Source of the DNA: Microbacteriaceae bacterium
GTDB lineage: Bacteria > Actinomycetota > Actinomycetes > Actinomycetales > Microbacteriaceae
Assembly: GCA_025465095.1 (NCBI GenBank)
Contig: JAODME010000005.1
Span: 124,001-188,000, forward strand
Length of the DNA stretch: 64,000 nt
Reading direction: 5' to 3'
Below are positions 19,001 through 26,613 of the stretch, piece after piece; positions within the stretch are counted from its first letter, which is position 1, and each line of letters opens with the position of its first letter. The position numbers and the translations under genes are program-made. The notes under the pieces were generated by a model. It did not search any database. It was not told the DNA's origin and worked only from the letters and a program-made list of their open reading frames with translations.

Positions 19001-19793
19001 TGCCGCAACGCGCCCTCGGGAGTCGCTCATGGTCATTACGGCGAGTGCAAAGCACGTCGTCCGTGTGCAGCACGCGGTGCTGACGGCCGTTGCCGCGCGA
19101 CCGGAATTGAACGAGTTCATCCTGAGCGACCGTCCTGAACCGTTCACCGTGATGACGCTCGATCAGGCCGTCGCGGAAAGCCGGGACCGGGTCATCTTCT
19201 CGATCGGGTACGGACGCACGCCGCACGGCCGGGTTCTCTCCGATTTCGGTGCCCTCGGTCATCCGGGAGGCGAGAGACTGCTCGCCGTCGCCATGACGCG
19301 CGCCCGGCGTTCGATGGTGATCGTCACCTGCTTCGAGTCGTCGGACATCGACGAGTCGCGCATGAACTTCGGCGCCGTTGCGCTTGCCGACATTCTGGCG
19401 GATGCTGCGGGCCGTGCTCTCGAGACCGCTCCGGTGGACAGCGACGACCCGATGCTCGTCGACCTCGCGCGCCGACTCCAGGCTCGCGGCCTTCGCGTAG
19501 CCGTCGGGCATCGCGGCAAGCTTCCGCTGGTCGCATCGCACGGGGGGATGTGCCTCGCGATCGAGACCGACGCGGAGCTGAACGGCACCGACGGTCAGAT
19601 CACGAGCTTGCGGGAGTCGTTGCGCCTGCGCCCGGAGATGCTTCGTCGACTGGGCTGGCACTATCTTCGCGTGCACGCATTCGAACTGTTCAGCGACCCG
19701 GACGCCGTCGCATACCGAATCGCGAACATGCTCGGCGTATCCTCCGCCCCTCATACAGAACCGATCCCGATCGTTGCCTCCCCGAACGCCTGA
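16011..19793 (+). CDS. Large multidomain DUF4011-like / SF1-helicase-like / REase_MTES_1575-like protein with degenerate motifs
   Basis: Helicase-like order: LPGTGGTQTVVNAVGCL, VILVDAGAM, QVVAFGDPVTQTP, LTRSYRAGGEDLAELVNRRFY, AMTRARRSMVIV; C-terminal LAIETDAEL...SLRLRPEMLRRLGWHYLRVHAFELFSDP. Confidence 0.75.
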   Translation: MWRADRRDETGDFLSEFEENPTHAEPQVTAPHVVSVGDSSHRLGNVAESTWQSWREELSRVGGRSPLLHFVDAPRTRIELSTTHPGGLARFITGKTTLLSNLIRDDLALRAARTAAAEITAKGVELQTARGIDSVHLGIGIAEWQYDSEAFCAPILLRPLAIRRYGRDFEIRLRGSAYLNPELARALKAQFAIELDAASFAALAETDGSFKPNPVIDRLRGLTSHLEWFNVQPRLVVSSFADVQARLFEDAAELDHPVLDALAGNVNARRIVEDDYAPVEPQHQDLRAPETDTLLLDADAEQENIVAQIAAGNSVVVKTLPGTGGTQTVVNAVGCLVAQNKRVLVVSPRRSSLLGLQARFADIGLGGVAVSPATLRRDLIRSIARNEKAKQPHVGEVDEALVRLRKVLLDYRTAIARKDDVLGISVLDCLTELSRLALLTRPPSTTVRLSRSSVERMADARGRAAEAMVQAATLGEFKYGPGDSPWYGATFATSEQASRAHSLAKKLHQTDLPRLLVRAGELIGSTRMRPFGSIIQLGVYLRLLTDIRDTLDKFQPVVFDRSLSELVAATASRRESPEMSGANRRRLKKLAREYVRPGVHVSDLHDSLARIQQQRILWQRFVAAGAPPEVPVGIADVQAAWQRVEQDLASIDEPLNTTLQSEQLVHLPIAELGDRLALLAAESDVLHNLQERAEIRQMLRSLELDGLIADLASRHVPAEEVAAELELAWWQSALESLLESDRALLGANTSVLDRLEADFRLVDDAHAAGSAQLLAWQLAENWSIGLVDWPDESAGLKSALRQPAITSAKLQSVAPHLSRAVAPVWLASPYEIDTITDSMPVDTVILVDAGAMTLAESIGAIRRAKQVVAFGDPVTQTPAAFQIAISDDFEQPAPPPDEPDLDALHADSALARLGTLLPTLALTRSYRAGGEDLAELVNRRFYAGKIDSLPWAGSFLGHPSIKVDFVSGGHGMPDPESGAVESVDAEVARVVELVLEHAATRPRESLMVITASAKHVVRVQHAVLTAVAARPELNEFILSDRPEPFTVMTLDQAVAESRDRVIFSIGYGRTPHGRVLSDFGALGHPGGERLLAVAMTRARRSMVIVTCFESSDIDESRMNFGAVALADILADAAGRALETAPVDSDDPMLVDLARRLQARGLRVAVGHRGKLPLVASHGGMCLAIETDAELNGTDGQITSLRESLRLRPEMLRRLGWHYLRVHAFELFSDPDAVAYRIANMLGVSSAPHTEPIPIVASPNA

Positions 19794-19989
19794 GCCGCCC
19801 GAGAATCCGGCCCCCGGGGGCGCCCCGGACCCGCGGCATCGCGCTGATCGTGTGCCGCGCCAACGCCGGCGCGTGACGACGGATGCGGTGCCGGGCTCGG
19901 ACCCGACGCCGCAGAATGAGCCGCCGCGGCACGCCGACGACGAGAACGACGACCGCCTGCGCGGGGACAAGCCGCCGCACTGGGGGTGA
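19774..19989 (+). CDS. Small hydrophilic Pro/Asp-rich protein; true start probably within 19852-19873
   Basis: C-terminus TTDAVPGSDPTPQNEPPRHADDENDDRLRGDKPPHWG looks protein-like; upstream part overlaps the preceding gene. Confidence 0.4.
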   Translation: MPPRTPEPPENPAPGGAPDPRHRADRVPRQRRRVTTDAVPGSDPTPQNEPPRHADDENDDRLRGDKPPHWG

Positions 19990-20017
19990 AGGGCGGCCTA
20001 GCGCCGCGGAGCTGAGA

Positions 20018-20470
20018 CTAGCGACCAGTCGGCAGCGAGTGATTGCCCTCGGCGGTCGGCCGGCCGGCCAGGAGGTCGCGGATCTCGATGAGCAGCTCCG
20101 TCTCGGTGGGCGGCACGTTCGGCGGCGTCGCATCCTCCTCCTGCTTCTGGCGGAGGAATGCGACCTTCTTGAGATGGTTGATCGGCACCACGAGGGCGAA
20201 GTAGACCACCGACGCGACCAGGAGGAACTGCACGAGCGCCGCGATCACCGCGCCGAACGCCAACTCCGCCACCGCCCCGCTCGTGGTGGGAATCTCCACC
20301 ACGAACGCCGTCTTGAGGCTTTCCGCGTTGAAGAGCGCCCCGATGGCCGGGTTGAAGATGCCCTCGACCAGAGAGTTCACGATCGCGGTGAACGCCGCGC
20401 CGATCACGACGGCGACCGCGAGGTCGATGACGTTGCCCCGCAGGATGAATTCCTTGAACCCCTTGATCAT
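20018..20470 (-). CDS. mscL: Large-conductance mechanosensitive channel
   Basis: MIKGFKEFILRGNVIDLAVAVVIGAAFTAIVNSLVEGIFNPAIG. Confidence 0.96.
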   Translation of the reverse strand: MIKGFKEFILRGNVIDLAVAVVIGAAFTAIVNSLVEGIFNPAIGALFNAESLKTAFVVEIPTTSGAVAELAFGAVIAALVQFLLVASVVYFALVVPINHLKKVAFLRQKQEEDATPPNVPPTETELLIEIRDLLAGRPTAEGNHSLPTGR

Positions 20471-20483
20471 GAGGAGCGGAAGC

Positions 20484-20867
20484 TTATGCCGCTGTCGTCG
20501 CGGACGACTTGGGCGCAGCCGATGACGTGGCAGCAGCGGCAGCCGGCTTCGGCTCCGACTTCACGGAGTCCGATTTCCCGGCATCCGAGCCAGAGCCGCT
20601 CGAGTTCGACGAGTCGCTCGAGGACGAGCTCGAGTCGCTTGAGGATGACGATCCGGATGACGATCCACTCGAGCCCTTGCCGCCCGCGGCCGCCCGGGAG
20701 TCGTTGCGGTAGAACCCCGAGCCGTTGAAACTCACGCCGATGGCGGTGAACACCTTGCGGAGTCGCCCGGCGCAGGCGGGACACACGGTGAGCGAGTCAT
20801 CCGTGAATGACTGCTGAATGTCGAAGGCGTTCGTGCACTCGGTGCAGCGGTAGGAATAGGTGGGCAC
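20484..20867 (-). CDS. FmdB-family zinc-ribbon protein with Ser-rich low-complexity tail
   Basis: MPTYSYRCTECTNAFDIQQSFTDDSLTVCPACAGRLRKVFTAIGVSFNGSGFYRNDSR. Confidence 0.92.
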   Translation of the reverse strand: MPTYSYRCTECTNAFDIQQSFTDDSLTVCPACAGRLRKVFTAIGVSFNGSGFYRNDSRAAAGGKGSSGSSSGSSSSSDSSSSSSDSSNSSGSGSDAGKSDSVKSEPKPAAAAATSSAAPKSSATTAA

Positions 20868-20924
20868 GAAGACCTCCGTTGTGGCGCTGAGGAGCGATGG
20901 GGAGAAGAAGTAGAGGTGGCGGAC

Positions 20925-21503
20925 TCAGAAGGTGACGACACCGCTGGGGGTGACGACGCCGTTCACACGCTTGTCGTGCACCTCGCTGGGCACGGAGTCC
21001 ACAAACTCGTTGTCGAAGGTCACAGCATAGACCGGCGGGCAGCGTTCCATCGATCCGAGGGTGCGGTCGAAGTAGCCCCTGCCCCAACCCATGCGCATTC
21101 CTGTCTTGTCGACGGAAGCCGCGGGCACGATGATGAGGTCTACGTCGTTGATCGCGATCGGGCCGAGCAGTTCACCGACCGGCTCGGGAAGGCCGAACAG
21201 CCCCTCCGTCTCCTGCTTCCCGTCGGCGACCGCCCAGTCGAGCAGCCCGTCGTCGCGCGAGATGGGCACCAGAACCCGAATGCCCTGCTCGATCGCCCAG
21301 TCGACGAAGGGACGGGTATCGGGCTCGTCGGTCGTTGACAGGTACGCCGCCACGGACCGTGCACCCGACTCGGTCGTCAGCCGGATCAGTTGATCGCGCA
21401 GCGCCACGGTCGCGTTCGCCCGGTCTCGGGGGCTGAGCTGCCGGCGCCGCTCACGCAGTTCGGCGCGAAGCGCGCGCTTCTCGTGGCTCGCGTCGCGGGT
21501 CAT
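20925..21503 (-). CDS. 5-formyltetrahydrofolate cyclo-ligase family protein
   Basis: LIIVPAASVDKTGMRMGWGRGYFDRTLG; ATG 21503 (MTRDASHEKRALR). Confidence 0.9.
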   Translation of the reverse strand: MTRDASHEKRALRAELRERRRQLSPRDRANATVALRDQLIRLTTESGARSVAAYLSTTDEPDTRPFVDWAIEQGIRVLVPISRDDGLLDWAVADGKQETEGLFGLPEPVGELLGPIAINDVDLIIVPAASVDKTGMRMGWGRGYFDRTLGSMERCPPVYAVTFDNEFVDSVPSEVHDKRVNGVVTPSGVVTF

Positions 21504-21568
21504 CCTGTCATCATAAACCGACCGCGTCGTGAACCCGCGCAAAAGGCACGACCGTATAACGTTGGCCC

Positions 21569-22459
21569 ATGGCGTTCCAGATAACCAAAGCAGTCATTCC
21601 AGCCGCCGGGCTCGGCACGCGGTTCCTTCCGGCAACGAAGGCAATGCCGAAAGAGATGCTGCCGGTCGTTGACAAGCCGGCCATCCAGTACGTGGTCGAA
21701 GAGGCAGTCGCCGCGGGCCTTGATGACGTGCTGATGATCACCGGACGCAACAAGAACGCGCTCGAGAATCATTTCGACCGGATCGGCGAACTCGAGGCGA
21801 CCCTGGAGGCGAAGGGCGACACCGAGCGGCTTCAGAAGGTGAACTTCTCAAGTGACCTCGCCGAGATGCACTACGTTCGCCAGGGTGACCCGCTCGGTCT
21901 CGGGCATGCGGTGCTGCGCGCGAAGATGCACGTCGGTCGGGAGCCGTTCGCGGTGCTCCTCGGCGACGACATCATCGACGAGCGGGACGTTCTGCTCACC
22001 CGGATGATCGAGGAACAGTCGAAGCGCAACGCGAACGTCGTCGCGCTGCTCGAAGTCGACCCTGCGGTCGCTCACATGTACGGTATCGCCACCGTCGAGG
22101 CCACGGAAACGGATGATGTCGTGCGTATCACCGGGCTGGTCGAGAAGCCCGCCTCGGGCACGGCACCGTCGAACTACGCGATCATCGGACGCTACGTGCT
22201 GCGCCCCGAGGTCTTCGAGGTTCTCGAGAACACCGAGCCGGGAAAGGGCGGCGAAATTCAGCTCACCGACGCCCTCCAGACCATGGCGGAGGACTCGGCA
22301 AGCGGAGGAGTCTTCGGCGTCGTCTTCCGCGGCCGCCGGTACGACACCGGCGACAGGCTCGACTACATCAAAGCGATCGTGCAGCTCGCGGTCGAGCGCG
22401 ACGACCTCGGCCCGGAACTGCGGCCCTGGCTCAAGGCGTTTGCTGGCGGCCTGGACTGA
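21569..22459 (+). CDS. galU: UTP-glucose-1-phosphate uridylyltransferase
   Basis: TKAVIPAAGLGTRFLPATKAMPKEMLPVVDKPAIQYVVEEA. Confidence 0.96.
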   Translation: MAFQITKAVIPAAGLGTRFLPATKAMPKEMLPVVDKPAIQYVVEEAVAAGLDDVLMITGRNKNALENHFDRIGELEATLEAKGDTERLQKVNFSSDLAEMHYVRQGDPLGLGHAVLRAKMHVGREPFAVLLGDDIIDERDVLLTRMIEEQSKRNANVVALLEVDPAVAHMYGIATVEATETDDVVRITGLVEKPASGTAPSNYAIIGRYVLRPEVFEVLENTEPGKGGEIQLTDALQTMAEDSASGGVFGVVFRGRRYDTGDRLDYIKAIVQLAVERDDLGPELRPWLKAFAGGLD

Positions 22460-22464
22460 CCGCG

Positions 22465-23127
22465 ATGGCGACGTCCATCCCCACATTGCGCGAAGGTGGC
22501 GTGACGATTCGCCCCATCCGTTTGCGCGACGCACGGGTGCTCGAACGCGAGCTTCTCGAGAACCGGGGGTGGCTGCGCAAGTGGGAGGCCACCAATCCGA
22601 ACGGCCCGCTCAGCTTCGACACGCGTGCGAGCATCCGCAGCCTTCAGGCCAACGCGCGAGCCGGCTTCGGGTTGCCGTTCGCGATCGAGCAGGACGGCGA
22701 TTTCGCCGGCCAGCTCAACGTGTCCTCGATCACCTACGGCTCGCTCGGGTCGGCCACGATCGGATACTGGGTGTCCGAGCGGTTTGCCGGAATGGGGGTG
22801 ACCCCCACCGCGGTGGCCCTCGCCACCGACTTCTGCTTCTTCCAGGCCGGGCTGCACCGTATGGAGATCTGCATCCGCCCCGAGAACGAACCGTCGCTGC
22901 GCGTCGTCGAGAAGCTCGGCTTCCGCTACGAGGGGCTTCGGCGGCGCTATATCCACATCAACGGTGACTGGCGCGACCATTTCTGCTTTGCGCTTGTCGT
23001 CGAGGAGCTGCCCACCGGGGTGCTGCGTCGGTGGCTTGACGGGCGCGTGCCGGCGGCGAACGCGGTCATTCCCGAGGCCGATCGCGTCGCCGCGAAGGTG
23101 CCGATGCGACTGGGCTCATCCGGCTGA
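22465..23127 (+). CDS. GNAT family N-acetyltransferase (RimJ-like)
   Basis: VTIRPIRLRDARVLERELLENRGWL...IGYWVSERFAGMGVTPTAVALATDFCFFQAGLHRMEICIRPENEPSLRVVEKLGFRYEG. Confidence 0.93.
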   Translation: MATSIPTLREGGVTIRPIRLRDARVLERELLENRGWLRKWEATNPNGPLSFDTRASIRSLQANARAGFGLPFAIEQDGDFAGQLNVSSITYGSLGSATIGYWVSERFAGMGVTPTAVALATDFCFFQAGLHRMEICIRPENEPSLRVVEKLGFRYEGLRRRYIHINGDWRDHFCFALVVEELPTGVLRRWLDGRVPAANAVIPEADRVAAKVPMRLGSSG

Positions 23128-23180
23128 CACACCTTCCGGTATTGGCGGTTTTCGCTCGTCTGATCCCCTAGCTTTGAACC

Positions 23181-24101
23181 ATGGGAATAGAAGGCGTCGG
23201 ATCGAGCGTGGTGATCGCTCTCGCCGCCGTGCTCTGGCTTGTCTATCTCATCCCCACCTGGTTCCGTCGTCGCGAATACCTGGCGACCGAACTCAACGCC
23301 GTGCGACTTCAGCAAACCCTCCGCATCCTCGCCGAAACCGCTGAGGTGCCCGAGACTGTGCGCGCCGAGGCGACCGCTCGCAGCGTCGCCGCCCAGCAGA
23401 GGGTCCTGCGGCAGAACTTTCAGCGAGAGCAGGCTGTTCAACGAGCGAGGGAGGCCGTGATGAGCCGCGCCGCGGCGCGGACGCTCGCAAGTCTCAAGCC
23501 GGAGGTGGCCTCGGGCGTGGTCGTGCACTCGGCCGCGGCGCGTCGGCTGCGGCGTTCCCGGGCGACGACGAGCGGTGTGCTGCTGTTCGCTCTCGCCGCC
23601 ATCGGGCTCGGCCTGACCCCGCTCTTCGCGCCCGCAGCGACCCTTCTGGTCGCGACCGGCGGAAGCGTCGCGGTCGGGTCCGTCGCGCTGCTCAGCGCTC
23701 TGGCTTCTGCCGCCCGCAAGCGATCCCGGATCGCGCGCGAACTCCGCACCGCGACGCAGACGTCGAGCGCGATCGTCCCGCCGAACAGGGCTGCCCAGTC
23801 GAGTGAACGGGCGGCGTCCGGCTGGACCCCCGTGCCGTTGCCGAAGCCGCTCTACCTCGGCAAGCCCGCCCCGCAGTCGATCGTGTCCGATGCGACGTTG
23901 GCCCAGACCCGTGCCGCCCTGCTGGCGGAGGCGGAAGAGGCGGAGCGGATGCTGCGTGAAGCCGAGCGCGCCGCGAAGGTGACGCCGATCATCCGTCTCG
24001 CTGCGGCCGAGAGTCGTTTCGCTCGGATGGGAATCATCGACGACAGCGAGAACACCGTCACGAACCTCGACGACGTGCTCCGCCGTCGCCGCGCAGTCTG
24101 A
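23181..24101 (+). CDS. Conserved hypothetical membrane protein
   Basis: N-terminal TM then YLIPTWFRRREYLATELNAVRLQQTLRIL; second hydrophobic hairpin; good coding character. Confidence 0.72.
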   Translation: MGIEGVGSSVVIALAAVLWLVYLIPTWFRRREYLATELNAVRLQQTLRILAETAEVPETVRAEATARSVAAQQRVLRQNFQREQAVQRAREAVMSRAAARTLASLKPEVASGVVVHSAAARRLRRSRATTSGVLLFALAAIGLGLTPLFAPAATLLVATGGSVAVGSVALLSALASAARKRSRIARELRTATQTSSAIVPPNRAAQSSERAASGWTPVPLPKPLYLGKPAPQSIVSDATLAQTRAALLAEAEEAERMLREAERAAKVTPIIRLAAAESRFARMGIIDDSENTVTNLDDVLRRRRAV

Positions 24102-24244
24102 GCTCTCGAGCGCGCACGGCGTCGAGACCCGGGTTATTGCGCTCAAATCGCGCGGCGGGCGACAATCTCCCCACTTCCGGTGGTGAAGTCGCGAGGCGAG
24201 CGCGAATTCGCCGGCCGGAATCCTGATATCGTGAATGTCGGTAC

Positions 24245-24320
24245 GGGCCCTTGGCGCAGTTGGTAGCGCGCCTCGTTCGCATCGAGGAGGTCAGGAGTTC
24301 GAATCTCCTAGGGTCCACCA
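24245..24320 (+). tRNA. tRNA-Ala, anticodon CGC, CCA encoded
   Basis: Acceptor GGGCCCT/AGGGTCC, anticodon arm CCTCG-TTCGCAT-CGAGG, T-loop GTTCGAATC, 3' CCA; 76 nt. Confidence 0.95.
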
Positions 24321-24322
24321 CC

Positions 24323-24358
24323 GGAACAAGCCCCGACCGCAAGGTCGGGGCTTGTTCC
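24323..24358 (+). terminator. Strong intrinsic terminator after tRNA-Ala
   Basis: GGAACAAGCCCCGACC-GCAA-GGTCGGGGCTTGTTCC, 16-bp perfect stem with GNRA-type loop followed by GTTTCTC. Confidence 0.88.
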
Positions 24359-24467
24359 GTTTCTCTCCGAGCGCCATATCCCGGCGCGGCCGCGCAAGCC
24401 CCGTCTGACCACGCCGGAGGTGCTTCAGCTGAGGAGTCTCGAGGCGGTCGACCTGCCGAGGAGGGGT

Positions 24468-25535
24468 TCAGCGGCCCTTCGCATCGGATTCCGAAGCCCT
24501 CGCGCCCTGCTCACGAATGCGCCGGCCGTCCGCAACGTCCTTCTCCTCCTTGTCCGCAGCCTTGGCGCTCTTCTTCGTGCCACGTGGCGGCAACTGAATG
24601 TCTTCCTCGGCCGCGATCCCGGCCTGCAGCTGTCGGCCACGCTCGAGTTCGGCGTCGAACTCCGCGCCGAACAGGAGCGCCATATTGGCGAGCCAGAGCC
24701 ACAACAAGAAGATGACGACGCCCGCGAGGGATCCATAGCTGCGGCTGTAGTTGGAGAAGTTCGCGACGTAGAACGCGAAGGCCACTGACGCGAGGACGAG
24801 CACCACGATCGCGAGGAGCGCCCCGGCGCTGACCCAGCGGAACTTCGGCTGCTTCGCATTCGGTGTCGCGTGATACAGGATCGCGACCATAAGCACGAGG
24901 ATGAGCGCGAGGACCGGCCATTTCGCGATGGACCAGACGACCCGTGCGGCCTCGCCGACGCCGAGGGCGTTACCGACCGCATCCGTCACCGGTCCGGAAA
25001 TGGCCAGAATGATTGCCATGAGAAGGATGAGGAGGATCCCGGTCACCGTCACGAGCAGTTGGACGGGCTTGAGCTTGAGGAACGTTCGCCCCTCGTCGAT
25101 TTCGTAGACGCGGTTCATTGCGCGGGTGAAGGCGCCGACGTAGCCCGAAGCCGACCAGATGGCGAGAACGATGCCGGACACGAGCGCGAAGCCCGCCGCG
25201 GGGGATCGGCTGAAGTCTTCAATCGGCCCGCGCAGCACCTCGACCGCGTCCGGCGGAGCGATGTCCTCGAGAATCGCGATCAACGCGTTCGCCGACTGCC
25301 CGAACACGCCAAGCAACGACACGAGCGCGATGAGCGCCGGAAACAGCGAGAGCACGGCGTAGTAGGTGAGCGACGCCGCGATGTCCGTGCACTCGTCCGC
25401 GCTGAACTCTCTCAACGTCTTGCGGAAAACGTACTTCCATGACGGCTTCTTCAACTTCGCCGGTGAATCCGGCTTGCGTTCGTCGTCTGGTGATGGAGCG
25501 TTTGCGAGCCGCTCGCTCGCGCCTGCCTCGGCCAC
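24468..25535 (-). CDS. YihY/BrkB family inner-membrane protein
   Basis: ECTDIAASLTYYAVLSLFPALIALVSLLGVFG...YGSLAGVVIFLLWLWLANMALLFGAEFDAELER. Confidence 0.93.
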   Translation of the reverse strand: MAEAGASERLANAPSPDDERKPDSPAKLKKPSWKYVFRKTLREFSADECTDIAASLTYYAVLSLFPALIALVSLLGVFGQSANALIAILEDIAPPDAVEVLRGPIEDFSRSPAAGFALVSGIVLAIWSASGYVGAFTRAMNRVYEIDEGRTFLKLKPVQLLVTVTGILLILLMAIILAISGPVTDAVGNALGVGEAARVVWSIAKWPVLALILVLMVAILYHATPNAKQPKFRWVSAGALLAIVVLVLASVAFAFYVANFSNYSRSYGSLAGVVIFLLWLWLANMALLFGAEFDAELERGRQLQAGIAAEEDIQLPPRGTKKSAKAADKEEKDVADGRRIREQGARASESDAKGR

Positions 25536-25562
25536 TACGATCCTTCCCTACAGCATTCGCGG

Positions 25563-25601
25563 AAAAAAACACGGGGGCCGCGGCCGACCGGCCGCGGCCC
25601 C
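25563..25601 (-). terminator. Intrinsic terminator of the DUF3618/Holin-X operon
   Basis: GC-rich stem GGGGCCGCGGCCG/CGGCCGCGGCCCC with AAAAAAA on + strand (T-tract on minus) just after the 25622 stop. Confidence 0.85.
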
Positions 25602-25621
25602 TCGAAAGTCACCTGAGAAAC

Positions 25622-26197
25622 TCAGGGCCCTGTGCTGCCGTCTTGGACGGCGTGCTTCGCCTGGCCGGCCTCGTCCTTCATGTCGCCCGCAGCGGAAGAC
25701 GCGTCGGACTTGACGTGCTCCGCGCCATCCGTCGCCTTGTCCTTGACGGCGGCCACCGCATCCTGGGCTGGTTCGCGCAGGTTCTCGGCGACCTCTTTCG
25801 CGGCGTCGGTCACCTCGTGCACCAGCGGCTCGGCGGCGTCCTTTATCGACGAGGCCATCTCCTTCTCCTTCTGGCTCGCCGGGACGAGCGACGCGGCGAG
25901 CCAGCCCACACCAAACGCGATGAGTCCGACGGCGAGAGGGTTGCCTTTCGCCTTGTCCACCGCGTGATGCGGCGCGCCCGCGATGCTGCCGCCCGCGGAT
26001 GAAGCCCGGTCGCCGACGTCGGAGGCGACTCCCATCACGCGGTCCTTCACCGAGCCGACAGCACCTTTCACCTTGTCGGTCTGGCGTCCGACAATCTTCG
26101 ACGGAGTCACCTTGTCGGCGAGCGCATCCACGTCGCCTCCGAGTTCGCGCCTCGTGCGCTCGATGTCTGCGCGGATCTGGTCCGGGTTGTTCGTCAT
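25622..26197 (-). CDS. DUF3618 domain-containing protein
   Basis: MTNNPDQIRADIERTRRELGGDVDALADKVTPSKIVGRQTDKVKGAVGSVKDRVMG; TM near middle. Confidence 0.9.
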   Translation of the reverse strand: MTNNPDQIRADIERTRRELGGDVDALADKVTPSKIVGRQTDKVKGAVGSVKDRVMGVASDVGDRASSAGGSIAGAPHHAVDKAKGNPLAVGLIAFGVGWLAASLVPASQKEKEMASSIKDAAEPLVHEVTDAAKEVAENLREPAQDAVAAVKDKATDGAEHVKSDASSAAGDMKDEAGQAKHAVQDGSTGP

Positions 26198-26613
26198 CGG
26201 TTCTCCTCATTCTTTCTAAGCGTTTCAGGAATCTTCTTCAGGGAATCGACGGTGCGTGGCGCGCCCTGCACGGTCTTCAACTCCTTCTTGCCCTGTAGAT
26301 ACAGGACGAGCGCGATGATGCCCCAGATCACTGCGACAACGACAGCAGACCAGGCGTTGTTGTTGAACAGGTAGCCGAGGGCCCACCACAGCGCGACGGA
26401 CAGGAAGAACACCGCCATCAGTCCGGCGTAGCCAGCGCCGCCCATCAGGCCGGCGCCCTTTCCTGCCTTCTTGCCGCTCTGGGCCAGTTCAGCCTTCGCG
26501 AGTTCAATCTCCTGGCGCATGAGGGTGGAGAGGTCTCTTGTCACCTCACCGAGCAGGTCGCCGAGAGAAGTTTGCGCCGCCTTCTCCTCTGACGGGGTCG
26601 GGACGTCAGTCAT
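26194..26613 (-). CDS. Actinobacterial Holin-X (phage-holin-family) membrane protein
   Basis: SLGDLLGEVTRDLSTLMRQEIELAKAELAQSGKKAGKGAGLMGGAGYAGLMAVFFLSVALWWALGYL. Confidence 0.88.
   Translation of the reverse strand: MTDVPTPSEEKAAQTSLGDLLGEVTRDLSTLMRQEIELAKAELAQSGKKAGKGAGLMGGAGYAGLMAVFFLSVALWWALGYLFNNNAWSAVVVAVIWGIIALVLYLQGKKELKTVQGAPRTVDSLKKIPETLRKNEENR

Noticed and set aside
18486-19970. 494-aa antisense ORF over the helicase-like gene
   Set aside because: Composition typical of a complementary-strand shadow; the forward frame has recognisable motifs.
20509-20712. Highly acidic 67-aa ORF antisense to fmdB
   Set aside because: Complement of the Ser-rich (TCG/AGC repeat) coding region, which automatically yields Asp/Glu codons.
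24245-25535. Possible tRNA-integrated genomic island downstream of tRNA-Ala
   Set aside because: No integrase or visible repeat of the tRNA 3' end; next gene is an ordinary YihY.
26194-26613. Holin-like gene as evidence of a prophage
   Set aside because: Holin-X family is a common chromosomal actinobacterial gene beside DUF3618; no other phage genes nearby.
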